A stretch of DNA of 64,000 bases, taken from positions 28,071,486 to 28,135,485 of the forward strand of contig NC_135355.1 in assembly GCF_051622035.1 (NCBI RefSeq), written 5' to 3'. Shown one piece after another: positions 50,920-62,300 of the stretch. The position numbers and the translations under genes were made by a program. The number at the start of each line of letters is the position of its first letter. Position 1 is the first letter of the stretch. The stretch is from Arctopsyche grandis (taxonomy: Eukaryota > Arthropoda > Insecta > Trichoptera > Hydropsychidae). The notes beneath the pieces were generated by a model that saw only the letters and a list, made by a program, of their open reading frames with translations, did not search any database and was not told the origin of the DNA.

Positions 50920-52114
50920 CGAGATATTCGACAAGCATGAGTGCCAGCTCTAGTTTGTCGGTGCAACCGCTGGCCTTGGCACGAATCTCCTGGAGGATCT
51001 TCAACATCTTCGTCATAGACGCCATGGAAGTTAGGTCTGTTGTTGGTTGAATGTTGGGATTGGTTGGTTGGTGGGGTTTTTTAGGGATATTTGGGATATT
51101 TGGTGAAGGAGTTTTAATGGTCGGTAGCTTTGGGAAGTTATGATCGTTAACGACCGGGATATTTTGTGGCTGCGCCACTGGGAGTTTCCAAGGGTTTGCT
51201 TTGACAATTGATGCTCGATTCTTCCTCGATTCCAGCATTTTCAGATAGCTCTGTCTTTTTGGACAGTCTTTGAAGTTAGCGGGGTGAGATCCTGAACAGC
51301 CTGAGCACACAGCAGGGGTAACTATTCCTTGATTGCATTGTGCGGTGAGGTGAGTGCCGGCACATTTGACGCACTTGGCCTGCCGATTGCAGTTTTTCGC
51401 AGCGTGTCCATATTCTTGGCATCTGAAACATTGAGTAATATTTTGTGATTTACTAGTATATTTAACGACACTGACCTTTGTGTAACAGATGTACCGGATT
51501 TCTTTAATCTTCTTTGCCGATACCGATGGCTCGAAGAACACCAAGTATAGCTCGGTGGCGTTGCTCCTAGGCTCCTTCGTCTTCATCTGTATGACTTTGG
51601 TTACAGGGAATCCCTGTCTGATGATGTCATCTTTAATATCAGCTTCCGGCAATTTCGGCAAGCCACGTACGACACTTTTTATTTCCTTTTCCTCCTTCCT
51701 GGAAAAGGTATGGAATTGTCGGTCTGGTGTCAATCCATCCCGAAGTTTTTTAAAGTCTTCAAGACTTTTACATTGTATCTTGACATTATTTTGACCAATG
51801 TAAGTCATTGTGAAGTCTTTTATAAACTTCTTGATCGACTCGATCATGCTGCCGTGAGTGCCAGTAGCTGTCATGATGATGGGCGGGATTCTTCCACCGC
51901 TTCTGGGGACATCGGAAACTTCCAAGAGCCCTTCAAATTTGTTTTTCTCCTGAATTTTAAATTCAGGAGCAACATCTTTCACGTTCTTTGCCGTATGTTT
52001 TGGAAACTGCCACTCGGTCTCCATCTGAGCGGTCTGAGAGCAGCCTGGTTGAGGAGCTTCGGTTGTAGTTATCAGTGTCTTCTTAATTCGCTTTTTCAGG
52101 TTGGATCCTCGCAT
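50906..52114 (-). CDS. LINE ORF1: Gag-like nucleic-acid-binding protein with three zinc knuckles
   Basis: This 402-residue ORF encodes the Jockey-type ORF1 protein, which in this family binds the element RNA. It shows a PRE/C2HC-type region (KEIKSVVRGLPKLPEADIK and onward), then three CCHC knuckles in a row: CFRCQEYGHAAKNC, CVKCAGTHLTAQC and CSGCSGSHPANFKDC. The N-terminus is basic (MRGSNLKKRIKKT). The frame stays open upstream to about 52321, but ATG 52114 is the first ATG in it, and the upstream part lies in the leader and flank. Its TAA (50908-50906) overlaps the ORF2 start by 14 bases. No stop or frameshift is seen. Confidence 0.92.
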   Translation of the reverse strand: MRGSNLKKRIKKTLITTTEAPQPGCSQTAQMETEWQFPKHTAKNVKDVAPEFKIQEKNKFEGLLEVSDVPRSGGRIPPIIMTATGTHGSMIESIKKFIKDFTMTYIGQNNVKIQCKSLEDFKKLRDGLTPDRQFHTFSRKEEKEIKSVVRGLPKLPEADIKDDIIRQGFPVTKVIQMKTKEPRSNATELYLVFFEPSVSAKKIKEIRYICYTKVSVVKYTSKSQNITQCFRCQEYGHAAKNCNRQAKCVKCAGTHLTAQCNQGIVTPAVCSGCSGSHPANFKDCPKRQSYLKMLESRKNRASIVKANPWKLPVAQPQNIPVVNDHNFPKLPTIKTPSPNIPNIPKKPHQPTNPNIQPTTDLTSMASMTKMLKILQEIRAKASGCTDKLELALMLVEYLDVFD

Positions 52115-52676
52115 GGTGCCAACATGTGTTCGTTTGGTGTTCGTTTTGTGGGGGGTGTTTGTTTTGTATGTTAAAAGGTGTGGGTTTTTTGACGGTATGG
52201 CGTATCGCTGTATTATGAGCGCTCGCACAGAGAGTACGTCTTCGGCACGTCCGTTCTCACGGAGCGTCGAGTGACGAATGAATGTCGTGAGAAGGAGTAC
52301 ATATGGGTGAAAATTCGACACGCAATGTGTTGCGTATCAAATTTGGAGCATATAATTCTAAATAGTGTATCCTATTAGTCATATGAATAATTTTAAGAAA
52401 ACTTTCAAGATTTTTATTTGAAAAATGTGTAGCATTTTTATTTGAAAACCTTTTGGGCCCCTAAATCTAATAGGCCCGCATGTACCGCATGCCCGTGCGG
52501 CGTAGTAGTTACGCGCCTGGTACTGGGGTAATCTAATGTACGAGTACCTATATACATTCTTAGGTAAGGATGGATGCAAGAAATTTGCAAGATTGTTAAT
52601 TCAAGCTTTCGATTGGAACTACTAATTGTTGAACAATGCAAGTTGGCACTGACTTTTTTCACAAATATAAACTTAA

Positions 52677-52984
52677 GAGGGCTGGACCCCGGCGCCTTGT
52701 CAATACAAACGTATTAGACTTCTCCCTTCCTCAATTATGGCATTAGATCAATTATTTAATATGATTTGGATATCCACCATAGGCATGTTTCAAATTTTTT
52801 TATATTTTTTTGATTAATTTATTTTTGATTTATTTGATTTTTTGATTAATCAAAAAAATATAAAAATAGAAACATGCCTATGGTGGATATAAATAGCATA
52901 TTAAAAATAATTTCTCTATTGCCATAATTGAGGAAGGGAGAAGTATAATCGTTTGTATGGATAAGGCGCTGTGGTCCAACCCTC
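52677..52984. mobile_element. palindromic MITE flanked by TTAA
   Basis: Arms of about 130-150 bp are inverted copies (GAGGGCTGGACC..CGCCTTGTC and, reversed, GAGGGTTGGACCACAGCGCC). TTAA is at 52673-52676 and 52985-52988, suggesting piggyBac-type mobilisation; a TA target with a longer TIR is the alternative. Related one-armed copies are at 5372-5735 and 29488-29815. Confidence 0.8.
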
Positions 52985-53024
52985 TTAACTGTCAAAAAAT
53001 GGTAGATATGATAAGTAGACACCG

Positions 53025-53265
53025 GATCGTCACAGTACTATCCATTGTTCCATTGTTGTAAATCCTTTGTAAAAAAGGTTCGGCAAACCTTTAACAATGC
53101 ATTTACAACCTTTGAACAATACGCGGCACCTTCTGGGTCCGGTGACTAATGATTAGAGGTAGGATAGTCACAGTGCTATCCATTGTTCGGCAAACCTTTA
53201 ACAATGCATTAACAACCTTTGAACAATACACGGCCCCCTCAGGCTCCGGTGACTACTAATGATAA
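53025..53265. repeat. two adjacent copies of the AAAGGTT palindromic MITE
   Basis: TCACAGTACTATCCATTG..GGTTCGGCAAACC at 53036 and TCACAGTGCTATCCATTG..TTCGGCAAACC at 53169 are successive related units, each ending in TCCGGTGACTA. The second lacks most of its left arm. Confidence 0.68.
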
Positions 53266-54914
53266 GCCTTACGTTTAAAAATAACACTCATCTGATGGTG
53301 CTTACGGACTAAACCAGCGACGATTTTGGGCCAACTTTTTAACCAGCAGTAGCGTACAAAATATCGAAATAAAAATTAAATTTTAAAATTGAAATTAAAT
53401 ATCAAAATCAAGCTAAAGAGCGAGATTGAGCTAAAATTAGATCATCGTTGATGTTTTGAATTACAATAATGTTTTGAATTACGACGATACCGCATTTAAA
53501 ACCAGAGAAATATTATAATTTCTCTGCGTACGAGCGAAAAAAAATAGTCGTCACGAGATGTTACTGTATTTCCACGTGGATGATCGATAAAAAAAAAACA
53601 ATTCATAAAAAAACGCGGTGTCGGATGTCGGTGATTTGTCAAAGGGTTTTTTTTCTTTCGTCGAAATAAAATTAATAATCACACATTATCCGATAAATTT
53701 TACCTCTGAAATGATTTAATTACTTGATTTATTTCGACGAGAGAAACAATTGAAGAATAAAAAAATCCGTTTGATGTGACGGACAACACCCCGGGTTAGC
53801 AAAAATCGTTGGATCACCCATACTAATACATGATATATTCTCAGTAACTGCGCATTACGGGGAAGTAAAAATAATAATTCTTTGATTTTTTTTCGATCTT
53901 AGTGCGTATCTTCGTAAGTCAAAACATCTTCGACAAACAAAAGTCGAGGATTACCTGTATGTGATTGTTGATGATCTAATTTTAGGTCAATCTCGAAAAT
54001 TTATTTAAATTGTGCATGTTCTGTTTTAACTTTCAATATTTAATTTTAATTTTAATATAATGATTATAATTTTATTTTGATACTTGAATTTAATTTTAAT
54101 ATAATAATAATAGTTTTAATTTTGATATTTAATTTCAATTTTTAAATTTAATTTTTATTTCGATTCTATATTTCTTCGATATTTTTATTTTGTACGCTAC
54201 TGGTTTTAAAAGTTGGCCTGTGGGCCATTCGTTGGCTTGGTGCGTACGCACCATGAGAGGTCATTCTCTAAGACTCCAAAAATATAGATATATACTATAA
54301 AATAATTAATTAGAGAATCCTTCTCTTCAAATTGAGTGGTTAAAATTTTTAATATTCTATCTAATAACTTATTAACTTCTAGTAACTTAAAACATTTTCA
54401 AAATAAACTTAATAATTTCTTTAAAATAAATGTTTTTTGTAGTTCTTCCCTTTTAAGTTTAAGTTTATCTTTTGTATTTTTTCTTTAATATTTTTTTTCG
54501 TCTATTTTGAATTGGTAATATTTTCTTTTCGGCCTTCTTTATTGCCTTTTTTGATATTTGTATTCCTGTATGATTATCTAACCCCTTGGGTATATCGGCC
54601 TTGCCGCTTTTTCTTAGTATTTTTAAATAAATAAATATTCAATAAATTTATAGAACTTCAAAAATTTAAAAAGTATCTTCTAATCTATGTATGTATTTCT
54701 ATTGAATACATGCCTGAAATAAAATAAAATACCATTACCTTATAATATATCAGTAATAAAAATAAGGTATCACTTTTACGTCAAATACAGATAGCATGTT
54801 AGTAGGCTCACACGCGAAATTCTAATTTTCAAAAAAAAAAAAATAGGAACATGACATGTTTACTGAAAGTATAATAAATCTAATAAAATATATGTTTTTG
54901 TGCTATCACTTATA

Positions 54915-54965
54915 CTTAGTTTGCGCCCTGGGGCGGACGACCCATAGGCCCGCCCCTGATTCGAG
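54915..54965. repeat. hAT-like terminal scrap
   Basis: GCGCCCTGGGGCGGACGACCCATAGGCCCGCCCCTG resembles a subterminal and terminal region (reversed CAGGGGCGG) of a hAT element. Only one end is visible. Confidence 0.35.
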
Positions 54966-56814
54966 CACGCTGTTTATTAAGATAACACACGTGACCTTGA
55001 ATAAAAATTGTAAATTTCAACGCACACACATGTGCTCTTTTTATCATATTATTGACAAAATGAAAAAATAATAAACCGGTCTGTTCGACACAATACGCAA
55101 TACCGTAATAAATTTTTCTCATTTTTATTTACATAATTTTCATTTATTGTATTTCAACCAATATTTTCGAACGGGTCATGAAATCGAAAATTTTCCGCAT
55201 CTTAAAATCTCATGGAAAATTTCATCGGAAAATTTTGAAGCGTATTCTTTGTTTCGCGTGTGTTCATGAACATGTGTATACGTGTTTGTGCAAACATTTC
55301 GGAAATCGTTCACACTGAGCGTGAAAAATTTTCGCATTGATTGTGCATTCAGAACAAACGAATGCATCATTAATTATACATTCCAGTGCGATTGCAGCGT
55401 TGAGCAATTCTCGAGCATTCTGCAGAAAATGTTTTGTATCATAAATAATATAGGCTTGTGTATAATTATTCGTGTCATAGTGACGAATTGATACTACCTG
55501 TAATGTTGTTGTGACATTACATTATTTTTAAATAAAATAATTAAATATTCAAGTTAAATATATCACACGCGCTAAATTGAGATATGTATTTGGTTTTCTG
55601 GGGCGCTTGGTTGTATTACCCTTTGGATCGATCGGAGTCAACAAGTCCATGGGCTTGAAAAACGCAGATAGACGTTGTATTTTGAGCATGTACAAAGTAA
55701 ACAATGATGCTACCCGCATAGCCTTTCCAGGTAGCATTGAAAAAAATGCATTGAACATGGGTCGTGTAATGCATGTCATTCATTTTTCAACGTTTATAAA
55801 GACTGGTTTACACCGGAATTTCTGAATTTATAACTATAGCAGAATTTTCCGATGGAAATCCCTAACTTATGAGTATTTTAGATTGTGAGCATTACATTTT
55901 AATAACAATGAAGAAGATGAAACTAGTTTTGGAAAAATACATTCATTAATAGACTTTTTTTGTTTATTTTGTATTGTTGCTAAGATACATAAATTAGAGT
56001 CTAAACACAAAACTCGAAATCCTCGGCAGTAGTTATCTACGGTAGTGATCTAGGGTTTGTTTGAATTGGCTACAATTTTTATACCTGCTCTCTATTGGAT
56101 TTCTAAGTCTTATTGGAAATGTTGGCGAAATTTTCAGCGTGGCGGGCTTTCAATATAAAAGACGTTAGCACTCAAAGGGAAACGACAGTATTGTATAACG
56201 TAGAAATATCAAATTTAATATTTGGATTATATTACGTAGAATAAATTAATGGATATTTTCATGTTTCTTTGTTGATTTTTCGCATCAATGAGCATTATGT
56301 TCGTGTATCAATTAAAATAAATTTTAATATTTGAATATTTATGAAGCTGTGCTCGTAATTGGAGGCGAAAATATATACCATTATTCGATATTTTACATAA
56401 GCCTAGTAAACATTTAGAAATTATGCCGTAGAAATGTGTAATTTTTACAAGCTTTTTATTAGCTTCCATTAAACTCCTGCCCGTCAAAAATTTGTGATCT
56501 GATTTTGTCCACTTCCACTTTTTAGATCGCTTTGATATTTTACCTACATACAAGGGGTTAGCTAACACTTATTAATTTATGTCTCCGACATGAAGCTAGA
56601 GGAGTTTAATCATCAACGAACTCATTAAAAATTATATCAGAATCTTTTGTTAGATCGAAGCGATAACAGCTAGCTATCCAAACGCGGCTTTCTACCGCCC
56701 CTTTGCAAATCACAGGCTAAAAACTTGATTATTAGTAAAAGCAAAAGTAACTTTTTTCACTCATTTATTTAAAGATTGGTTTTTACACATTTAATATTTT
56801 TTATGTATTCGATA

Positions 56815-56980
56815 TGCTCGAACGAGGACCCCTCCGATAACCAGTCCGAGCTAAGCTCTACTCATTCTGAAGGTTTATTTCGTATAGCTCCACGGTTTGT
56901 ATTAATTAAAAGTATTTATATCGTATCCACGTAATATCAAACGAACGAACGGGTGGACGGCTTAGCTTTTTATACATATA
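56815..56980 (+). repeat. uninterrupted copy of the repeat that carries the 26.5-kb element
   Basis: GCTCGAACGAGGACCCCT, ATAACCAGTCCGAGCT, GTTTATTTCG and ATATCGTATCCA are shared with the flanks at 26420-26475 and 27100-27165. Confidence 0.7.
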
Positions 56981-57296
56981 CATGTATATATGTAAATATG
57001 TATATGATTAACCTTTTTAATTACAAAAAATCGTAACGTTGCGCATGTCAAAGAATCGCTTTAAAGATCCGTGCCGTTATGTAATTTTTGATTACATGTG
57101 GCAAATGCGTCAGTCAAATGTATTTTTTTTTCAAATATAACGATTAATAAAGAGCAGGAATGGATGCTGGTTGGGAACTTTTTAGTAAAGGAAATTACAT
57201 AAGTACTTTTATTGGCCTAACGGCGCCCGCAAATTAAATCTGTGAACTTTTGAATTGAGCTATGTTCGTATTTTCCACGGCCGTAGAGTCGCTTCA

Positions 57297-58285
57297 AAAG
57301 TTACCGACTCCGACTCCGATTTTATTTCATGATTCGACTCCGACTCCAACTGGAACGATTCTAGTAAAATCGACCTTAGAAGTATAGAATTGTTAGTAAT
57401 AAAAATAAAACCTTGTAATAATTTTATTATATTTATAATAAAACCTTGTAAAATAAGCGATTTTGAAAATATAGAAAAAAAAAAAATCTATAAATTGACA
57501 TGTAACCCAATTTATTGAAATATTGGTAATTAAATAGGTATAAATAAAAAGTAAGTGCATTAATAGTATAGGTATATAACATACAGTGGTGTAGTGCTAA
57601 ATAAAAAAGTACCAGGGCGGTGTTTAATTTTTACGACCCCCCCCCCCCCTGCTTTTTTTGTTACTTAAAAAATATGTGTCCTAATATTGTTAGTACAAAT
57701 ATTTATAAAAAAAAACAAATGCTAATTAACTTGAAAAGTCATCAAAATGGTTATTATTATTATTAGATTAAGTAAATTATTATTTTTTGCAATATAATAA
57801 TATATAGTTCTGATGATTCGATTTCGAAATCATTCAATGTGTCTATGATTTTTTGAATGGGTTGTTGTTGAGCTGTTTTTAAAAAAAAATTGCACTCAAA
57901 TGGGAATTTTACTCAAAAAACAATTTTTATATCAAAGTACCAGGGCGGCGACCTGGACCGACCTGGCCCGACTACACCACTAGGTATACGTGTATGAATT
58001 TCATATTCAAAATAATCAATGAGAAAAATGAGAATAAAATAAAAGTATTATACGGAGGAAACAGTCGGTTTTGGCCCACAACACATCATATACATACATG
58101 TGCAATTCAACGATTTTATTTATAATATAATTTTAATTAATGATTCTTATAAAGAAATTATTAAATTTTAATTTATTAGTGGATTTACTTAATAAAACTT
58201 GTTGACACATACTGTAATACAACAAATGAAAGTTAAAACAATGGAGTCAGAGTCGGTTAATTTTTTACGACTCCGAATCCGAAAG
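57297..58285. repeat. element bounded by inverted GACTCCGA tracts
   Basis: ACCGACTCCGACTCCGATTTT at the left recurs in reverse as GGAGTCAGAGTCGG and again as CGACTCCGAATCCG at the right. The repeated 6-bp unit makes homology hard to separate from microsatellite growth. Confidence 0.4.
57584..57982. mobile_element. hAT-like MITE nested in a GACTCC-repeat element
   Basis: CAGTGGTGTAGTGCTAAAT at the left and, reversed, TAGTGGTGTAGTCGGGCC at the right. GTACCAGGGCGG occurs near both ends. No clean target duplication was found. It lies between two CGACTCCGACTCC-containing tracts (57297-57355 and 58240-58285) that look like termini of an older element. Confidence 0.65.
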
Positions 58286-58627
58286 AAAACAAAAAACGTG
58301 AAAACCAATACTTACTTAGAAACGTCATTTTTTAATTGAAAAATACCACATTCCGAACGATGCAAATTCCCCAATCTTGGGGTCAATTCGACACTTCGCA
58401 CATTCACTCGATGCAAAATTTTCGAAACCCACAGTTTCAGAGCGCACTGCGCAGTGCACACAGAGCACTGCGTCGTCACCGCATTATAAACATTTCCAAT
58501 TAAAATACATTGGCAACTTGGCTTGGCCTGCGATTCATATGCCTCGTACAGGGCGGCCAAAAACATTTATTTACCGTCCCTTTCGCGTTTTCAACATAGT
58601 TGAGCCGTGTGCCACGACCAACACTGG

Positions 58628-58648
58628 CTGACTGACTGACTGACTGAC
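58628..58648 (+). repeat. (CTGA/TGAC)n microsatellite upstream of the unknown gene
   Basis: Five tandem copies of a TGAC unit lie about 250 bp before the predicted start codon, within the GC-richer leader region. Confidence 0.85.
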
Positions 58649-58809
58649 CCCACTACTTCGCTACATTCGCACCGCTTTTTTTATCAGGCCGGCTGTTAGC
58701 GATAGCAACGAATCAACCAATTGATGGCCACTTCTTCAGTGTTTTTTCTCATTTTTTTCCCCCGTTTCGTTTCTATACACCTCTACTAGTGTGTGACAGC
58801 GATTCCACC

Positions 58810-58818
58810 ATGTGGTGA
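58810..58818 (+). promoter_or_regulatory. minimal upstream ORF ATG-TGG-TGA in strong start context
   Basis: The sequence CCACC precedes this ATG, which is close to an ideal start context, yet the frame is only Met-Trp-stop. It lies about 90 bases before the main ATG of the unknown gene. If it is in the mRNA leader it would capture scanning ribosomes. No transcript evidence is available. Confidence 0.4.
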
Positions 58819-58876
58819 CCTCACCGCGGTTGGCGGACTGTCGGCATTCGCGCCGCGTTCACCGCCGACGACGGAC

Positions 58877-58906
58877 ATGATCAAGTACCTGGTCCTGGCG
58901 ACATGA
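58877..58906 (+). promoter_or_regulatory. 9-codon upstream ORF overlapping the main start (ATGA)
   Basis: ATG 58877 opens MIKYLVLAT and stops at TGA 58904-58906. That stop shares four bases (ATGA) with the ATG at 58903 that starts the predicted exon. Both ATGs have G at position -3. The layout would place terminating ribosomes on the main start codon, so coupling or attenuation is possible. This assumes the 5' UTR is unspliced here. Confidence 0.5.
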
Positions 58907-59313
58907 CGGACGCTTCTCGGAGGCTCATCGACGAGGAAACCCCGACCAGATCCAACTCCATCGACAGAACTCTATTGAAACCCCTCACGCGCCTCGTATC
59001 CAAGACCCACTCGCTCTCCTCGACCAAGTTCCAGAGCGTTCCCACCTCCGAGGAGCGCGTCGTCGAGGATTCCGTCAACGATGATGACGATGACGGTGGC
59101 TGTCAGCTCGAGGTCCTCCGCGAGGAGTTGCGCAACAAGATTGAAAAACCCCGCAGGAGATCTGTCACAGCTCCTCCTTCCCCCATTGCGCCTAGGCCCC
59201 CGCCCAGGACCCCTTCTAGGAGACCTCACCTGCCCCACTTACCCCATTTGATACCCTGGAAGGACTTCAGAGGACGATGGGGTACGGAGAACGTCCACTC
59301 CAGGACCAACGAG
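58903..59313 (+). CDS. 5' coding exon of an unrecognised host gene (137 codons, phase-0 donor)
   Basis: I do not recognise the protein family. The frame opens at ATG 58903 and runs 137 codons to CGAG|GTACTT, a plausible splice donor; read through, it stops eight codons later. The peptide is basic and Ser/Thr/Pro-rich, with RSNSIDRTLLKPLTR near 19-33, an acidic run NDDDDDGG near 59-66, a coiled-coil-like LEVLREELRNKIEKPRRR segment near 69-86, a proline-rich PPSPIAPRPPPRTPSRRP stretch near 91-108 and IPWKDFRGRWG near 117-127. No signal peptide or membrane segment is seen, which suggests a cytosolic N-terminal tail. The exon is strongly GC-rich, prefers C/G third positions and stands out from the surrounding AT-rich DNA. 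No later exon was recognised before 64000. It might instead be a short intronless ORF, but the composition and donor favour a first coding exon. Confidence 0.7.
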
Positions 59314-62300
59314 GTACTTATCCTGAGAGTTTGTTGTTGATAGTGGGTGTGCTTTGTTGTGTTTTGTGCTCTTGCTGTAAGTTGGAGGCGCGTCACGGTA
59401 AATATTTTTGCTCACTTTTTTACGAAAACGGACTTTATAACGTAGAATGCACATGAATGATGGTAGTTATTTTTGATTTTTGGTATGTGAGTAATTTTGG
59501 TTTTGAAATATCCTCTTTCAGTCCATTGTTTTTGGGAAAACTCATCGAGTCAGCTGTTCTTTCTGATTTATCGTGTACTCGGAATTTAACGATGCTAAAA
59601 TTTCACTAATCAGTACGTGTCCAGGAAACTGATTCATTCGTAAAACAATTTTATGTACAAATGCCAATATACATAGGTACATATGTGCATACATATGTAA
59701 TGTGTATTAAATTTTCAAACACCCTCATTAAAATCAATTGTAATGAAGAAAACCATACGATTCAATAAAGACAAATAAAAAGTCATTCAAATTTTCTTAA
59801 TCACTTTCTTATGAAGAAAATTTTGGAATTTTCTATGTATTTGAAGAGTTTCCTTTGATTTCCGTACTGAATATTAAAGGGGCTTCTTAAATTTTAACCT
59901 TTTTAGTTTGTTCAAAGGATAGTTGACAATACACATGTAGCGTTTATGTAAAATACATACATACATATGTATATTACTATCAAATTTTATAAAAGAAAAA
60001 TTAAAAATTTGCGCACACGTATATTTAAAGACGGAACTGCTTACTGGAACCATAGCTTGGTTTTGTATTAAATATCCGTTAACTTGAATATATGTACATA
60101 CATATAATATACTTCTATCGATATTGTGTATAGTGAATAATTTCGATTTGTAATAAAATTACGATTTAATCTTAGAAATTACTCAGGGAAGTATCGTGGC
60201 ATCTCAGAAACGTGTCTTATCAAAATTTAACAAAACCCTCAAGTTGAACCACTATTGGTGCATTAGCTGACATAAAAGTACGATTGATAAATAAAAATTG
60301 ACTATTAAATCGTTGACATATCACCGTTTTAACGACAGTTAGGTACATTCGTGAATAAGATTACAGTTAGGAGATCAGCGTCTGATTCGAATCAATACCA
60401 ACCAGCGCATCCGTCTTAACTTGATTTTCTCGATTTACATTCGTCTTTTCGACGAACAGACAAGGTGAATTCTTTATCTACGTATGTACATATACTCATA
60501 AATTGTATAAACATATACATATGCCTGGTTTATTCATTGCAATATAATGCTAATTGATTTAGCGGAACGTAAATTTATGACGCTCTCATCAAATCATTAT
60601 ACATTGTTCCTTTTATTTTTATTTGCACAGTTTGACACAAACTAATACAGTTCGATTTAGACTAATCGCATACATGCAACATTTTATATTCTGAAATGCA
60701 ACGGTGTACTTTAATATGTGAAGTTTGTATTCTTGGCATTTCGTATACGAATATTTTTGCACCGATGTGCAAACGTTTCCTTTATTTAGATTTTAATCGA
60801 TGCTCGTTTGCAAAAAATATTTGTCAATATTGAATAAGCTAAATCGGCAACTTCTGACTGTGTCCCAATATCGGCGTTTAAACTATGATTTATATTTATT
60901 TTGCTGGGCGATAAATTGACTAATTGTCGGAAATAAATTGCCCAGTGAGTAGTCTTCTTAAAATGGTTCGATATTTATTTTCGATGAAGAAATAATTTAC
61001 TTTTCGATTATATTTTTATTTAAAATAGATGCATTTTATTATTTACTTCAATTAAAGACGTTCTGGAGGAATAATTCTACGTCACCGCAAATTAAATCAA
61101 TATTTTATGAGTGTCGATGAAACGAGATATCGAAATTTAACACCTTTGTGGTTATACAATATGTATGTATGTGAAAGAAATTAATCAAAACAAAAATATG
61201 ATACTATTCAATTTGTCTGTTTATTTGTTTTTTTTTTCGAAGAGAATTTATTCACACAAAATTCTTGGGGGAAAAAGTCCGTAACTTTTCTAATTCTGCA
61301 TCTCTAATCATAACACTGGCCAAATCAAGTATGTATAGATATGTATCTACACATTTACTGACCCACTAAATATAGGCCTATAAAAATTTACAAAATACAT
61401 TTATATACCTTAGAGGAGAGGATATGGATGTTTTTGCTGATTGGTACCATGCCTATGGTCTTGTTTTTTTCCTGGATATACCTATTAACCTTGATGAAGA
61501 TAAAAGTCGCGTGTTGGCCACAATCGTACGTCAGTATTATAAATGCCAGTTTAAAATGTAATTTACACTGTTTGGCCTTCGCATAAAACCAACTTTATAC
61601 ATACATATGTACATATATTTCTATTGCCATTGTACAAATGCCGTTATCTACATTAGACAATTCATGTACTTGCAAGTGATTCTGATAAAATCGTGAATGA
61701 TTCGGTTATTCCGCTTCGTGTTTCGACAAGAGGCGTAGTCACTAATTCGTTAAAAGGACTGTGACAAAAATTCGTTGCATTTTTTGCGTATAGCGAATCG
61801 ATTGCAATTTAAAGAAACCGTGTCGTAATTTTGTTACAGTTTCGTGTTGCCTCGCGAATGGCGTGCAACGTGTTAATAATCGACCCGTTCACGGTCAGGG
61901 GTCGTAAACGTTTCAAATGTGTAACTTCAATTGTAAATATTATTATGGTTAATTTATTATGGCCATTCGCTTTGTTCAGTTCTAGTTTATAATTAAATTT
62001 CTCACTTTTATATACATACATACAATTTTTTAAATTAAATTCCACTTTTTAAAAAATTCATTTTTATTAAATATCTCTTCTTCTTTTGGACGATTCGTTT
62101 ATGACTAGGACTATTTACATACATTAAAATACCGCGAAGCTTTATATAAGCACAATCGAATCCATTTCGACGATGACGTTTGCACAATTCGAATTCACGG
62201 CTCGTCTAACTTTAAATTCACCACACTGCTATTTTTTTAAAGCCGAATTTTACATTTGGATTTACGTAATTTATAAATTTTAGAAATTTCGATTTCTTAG

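Larger units (their letters stand above)
47960..52278 (-). mobile_element. full-length Jockey-like non-LTR retrotransposon (LINE) with two ORFs
   Basis: The element reads on the minus strand: leader 52278-52115, ORF1, a short overlap, ORF2, a 3' UTR of about 260 bp, and an A10 tail at 47969-47960. It is bounded by a perfect 12-bp target-site duplication TGAATGTCGTGA, at 47948-47959 and 52279-52290, which fixes both ends and gives 4319 bp. The lack of stops or frameshifts in either ORF and the exact duplication point to a recent insertion. Its 3' UTR matches the truncated copy at 21605-21800. It interrupts an older hAT-like remnant. Confidence 0.93.
47708..52525. mobile_element. older hAT-like remnant split by the LINE
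   Basis: CAGTGGCGTAGTTAGC at 47708 resembles a hAT terminus, and GGCCCGCATG-type subterminal sequence recurs near 52468. The right end (GCGTAGTAGTTACGCGCCTGGTACTG) is imperfect and no target duplication is recognisable. The LINE duplication lies within it, so the remnant is older. The outer boundary is uncertain. Confidence 0.4.
53266..57296. other. no gene seen
   Basis: AT-rich DNA holding the hAT scrap at 54915 and the repeat at 56815. Open frames of 60-86 codons at 54856-56568 have no family resemblance. Confidence 0.45.

Noticed and set aside
49139..52174. Plus-strand ORFs of 65-154 codons
   Set aside because: Antisense shadows of the intact LINE ORFs.
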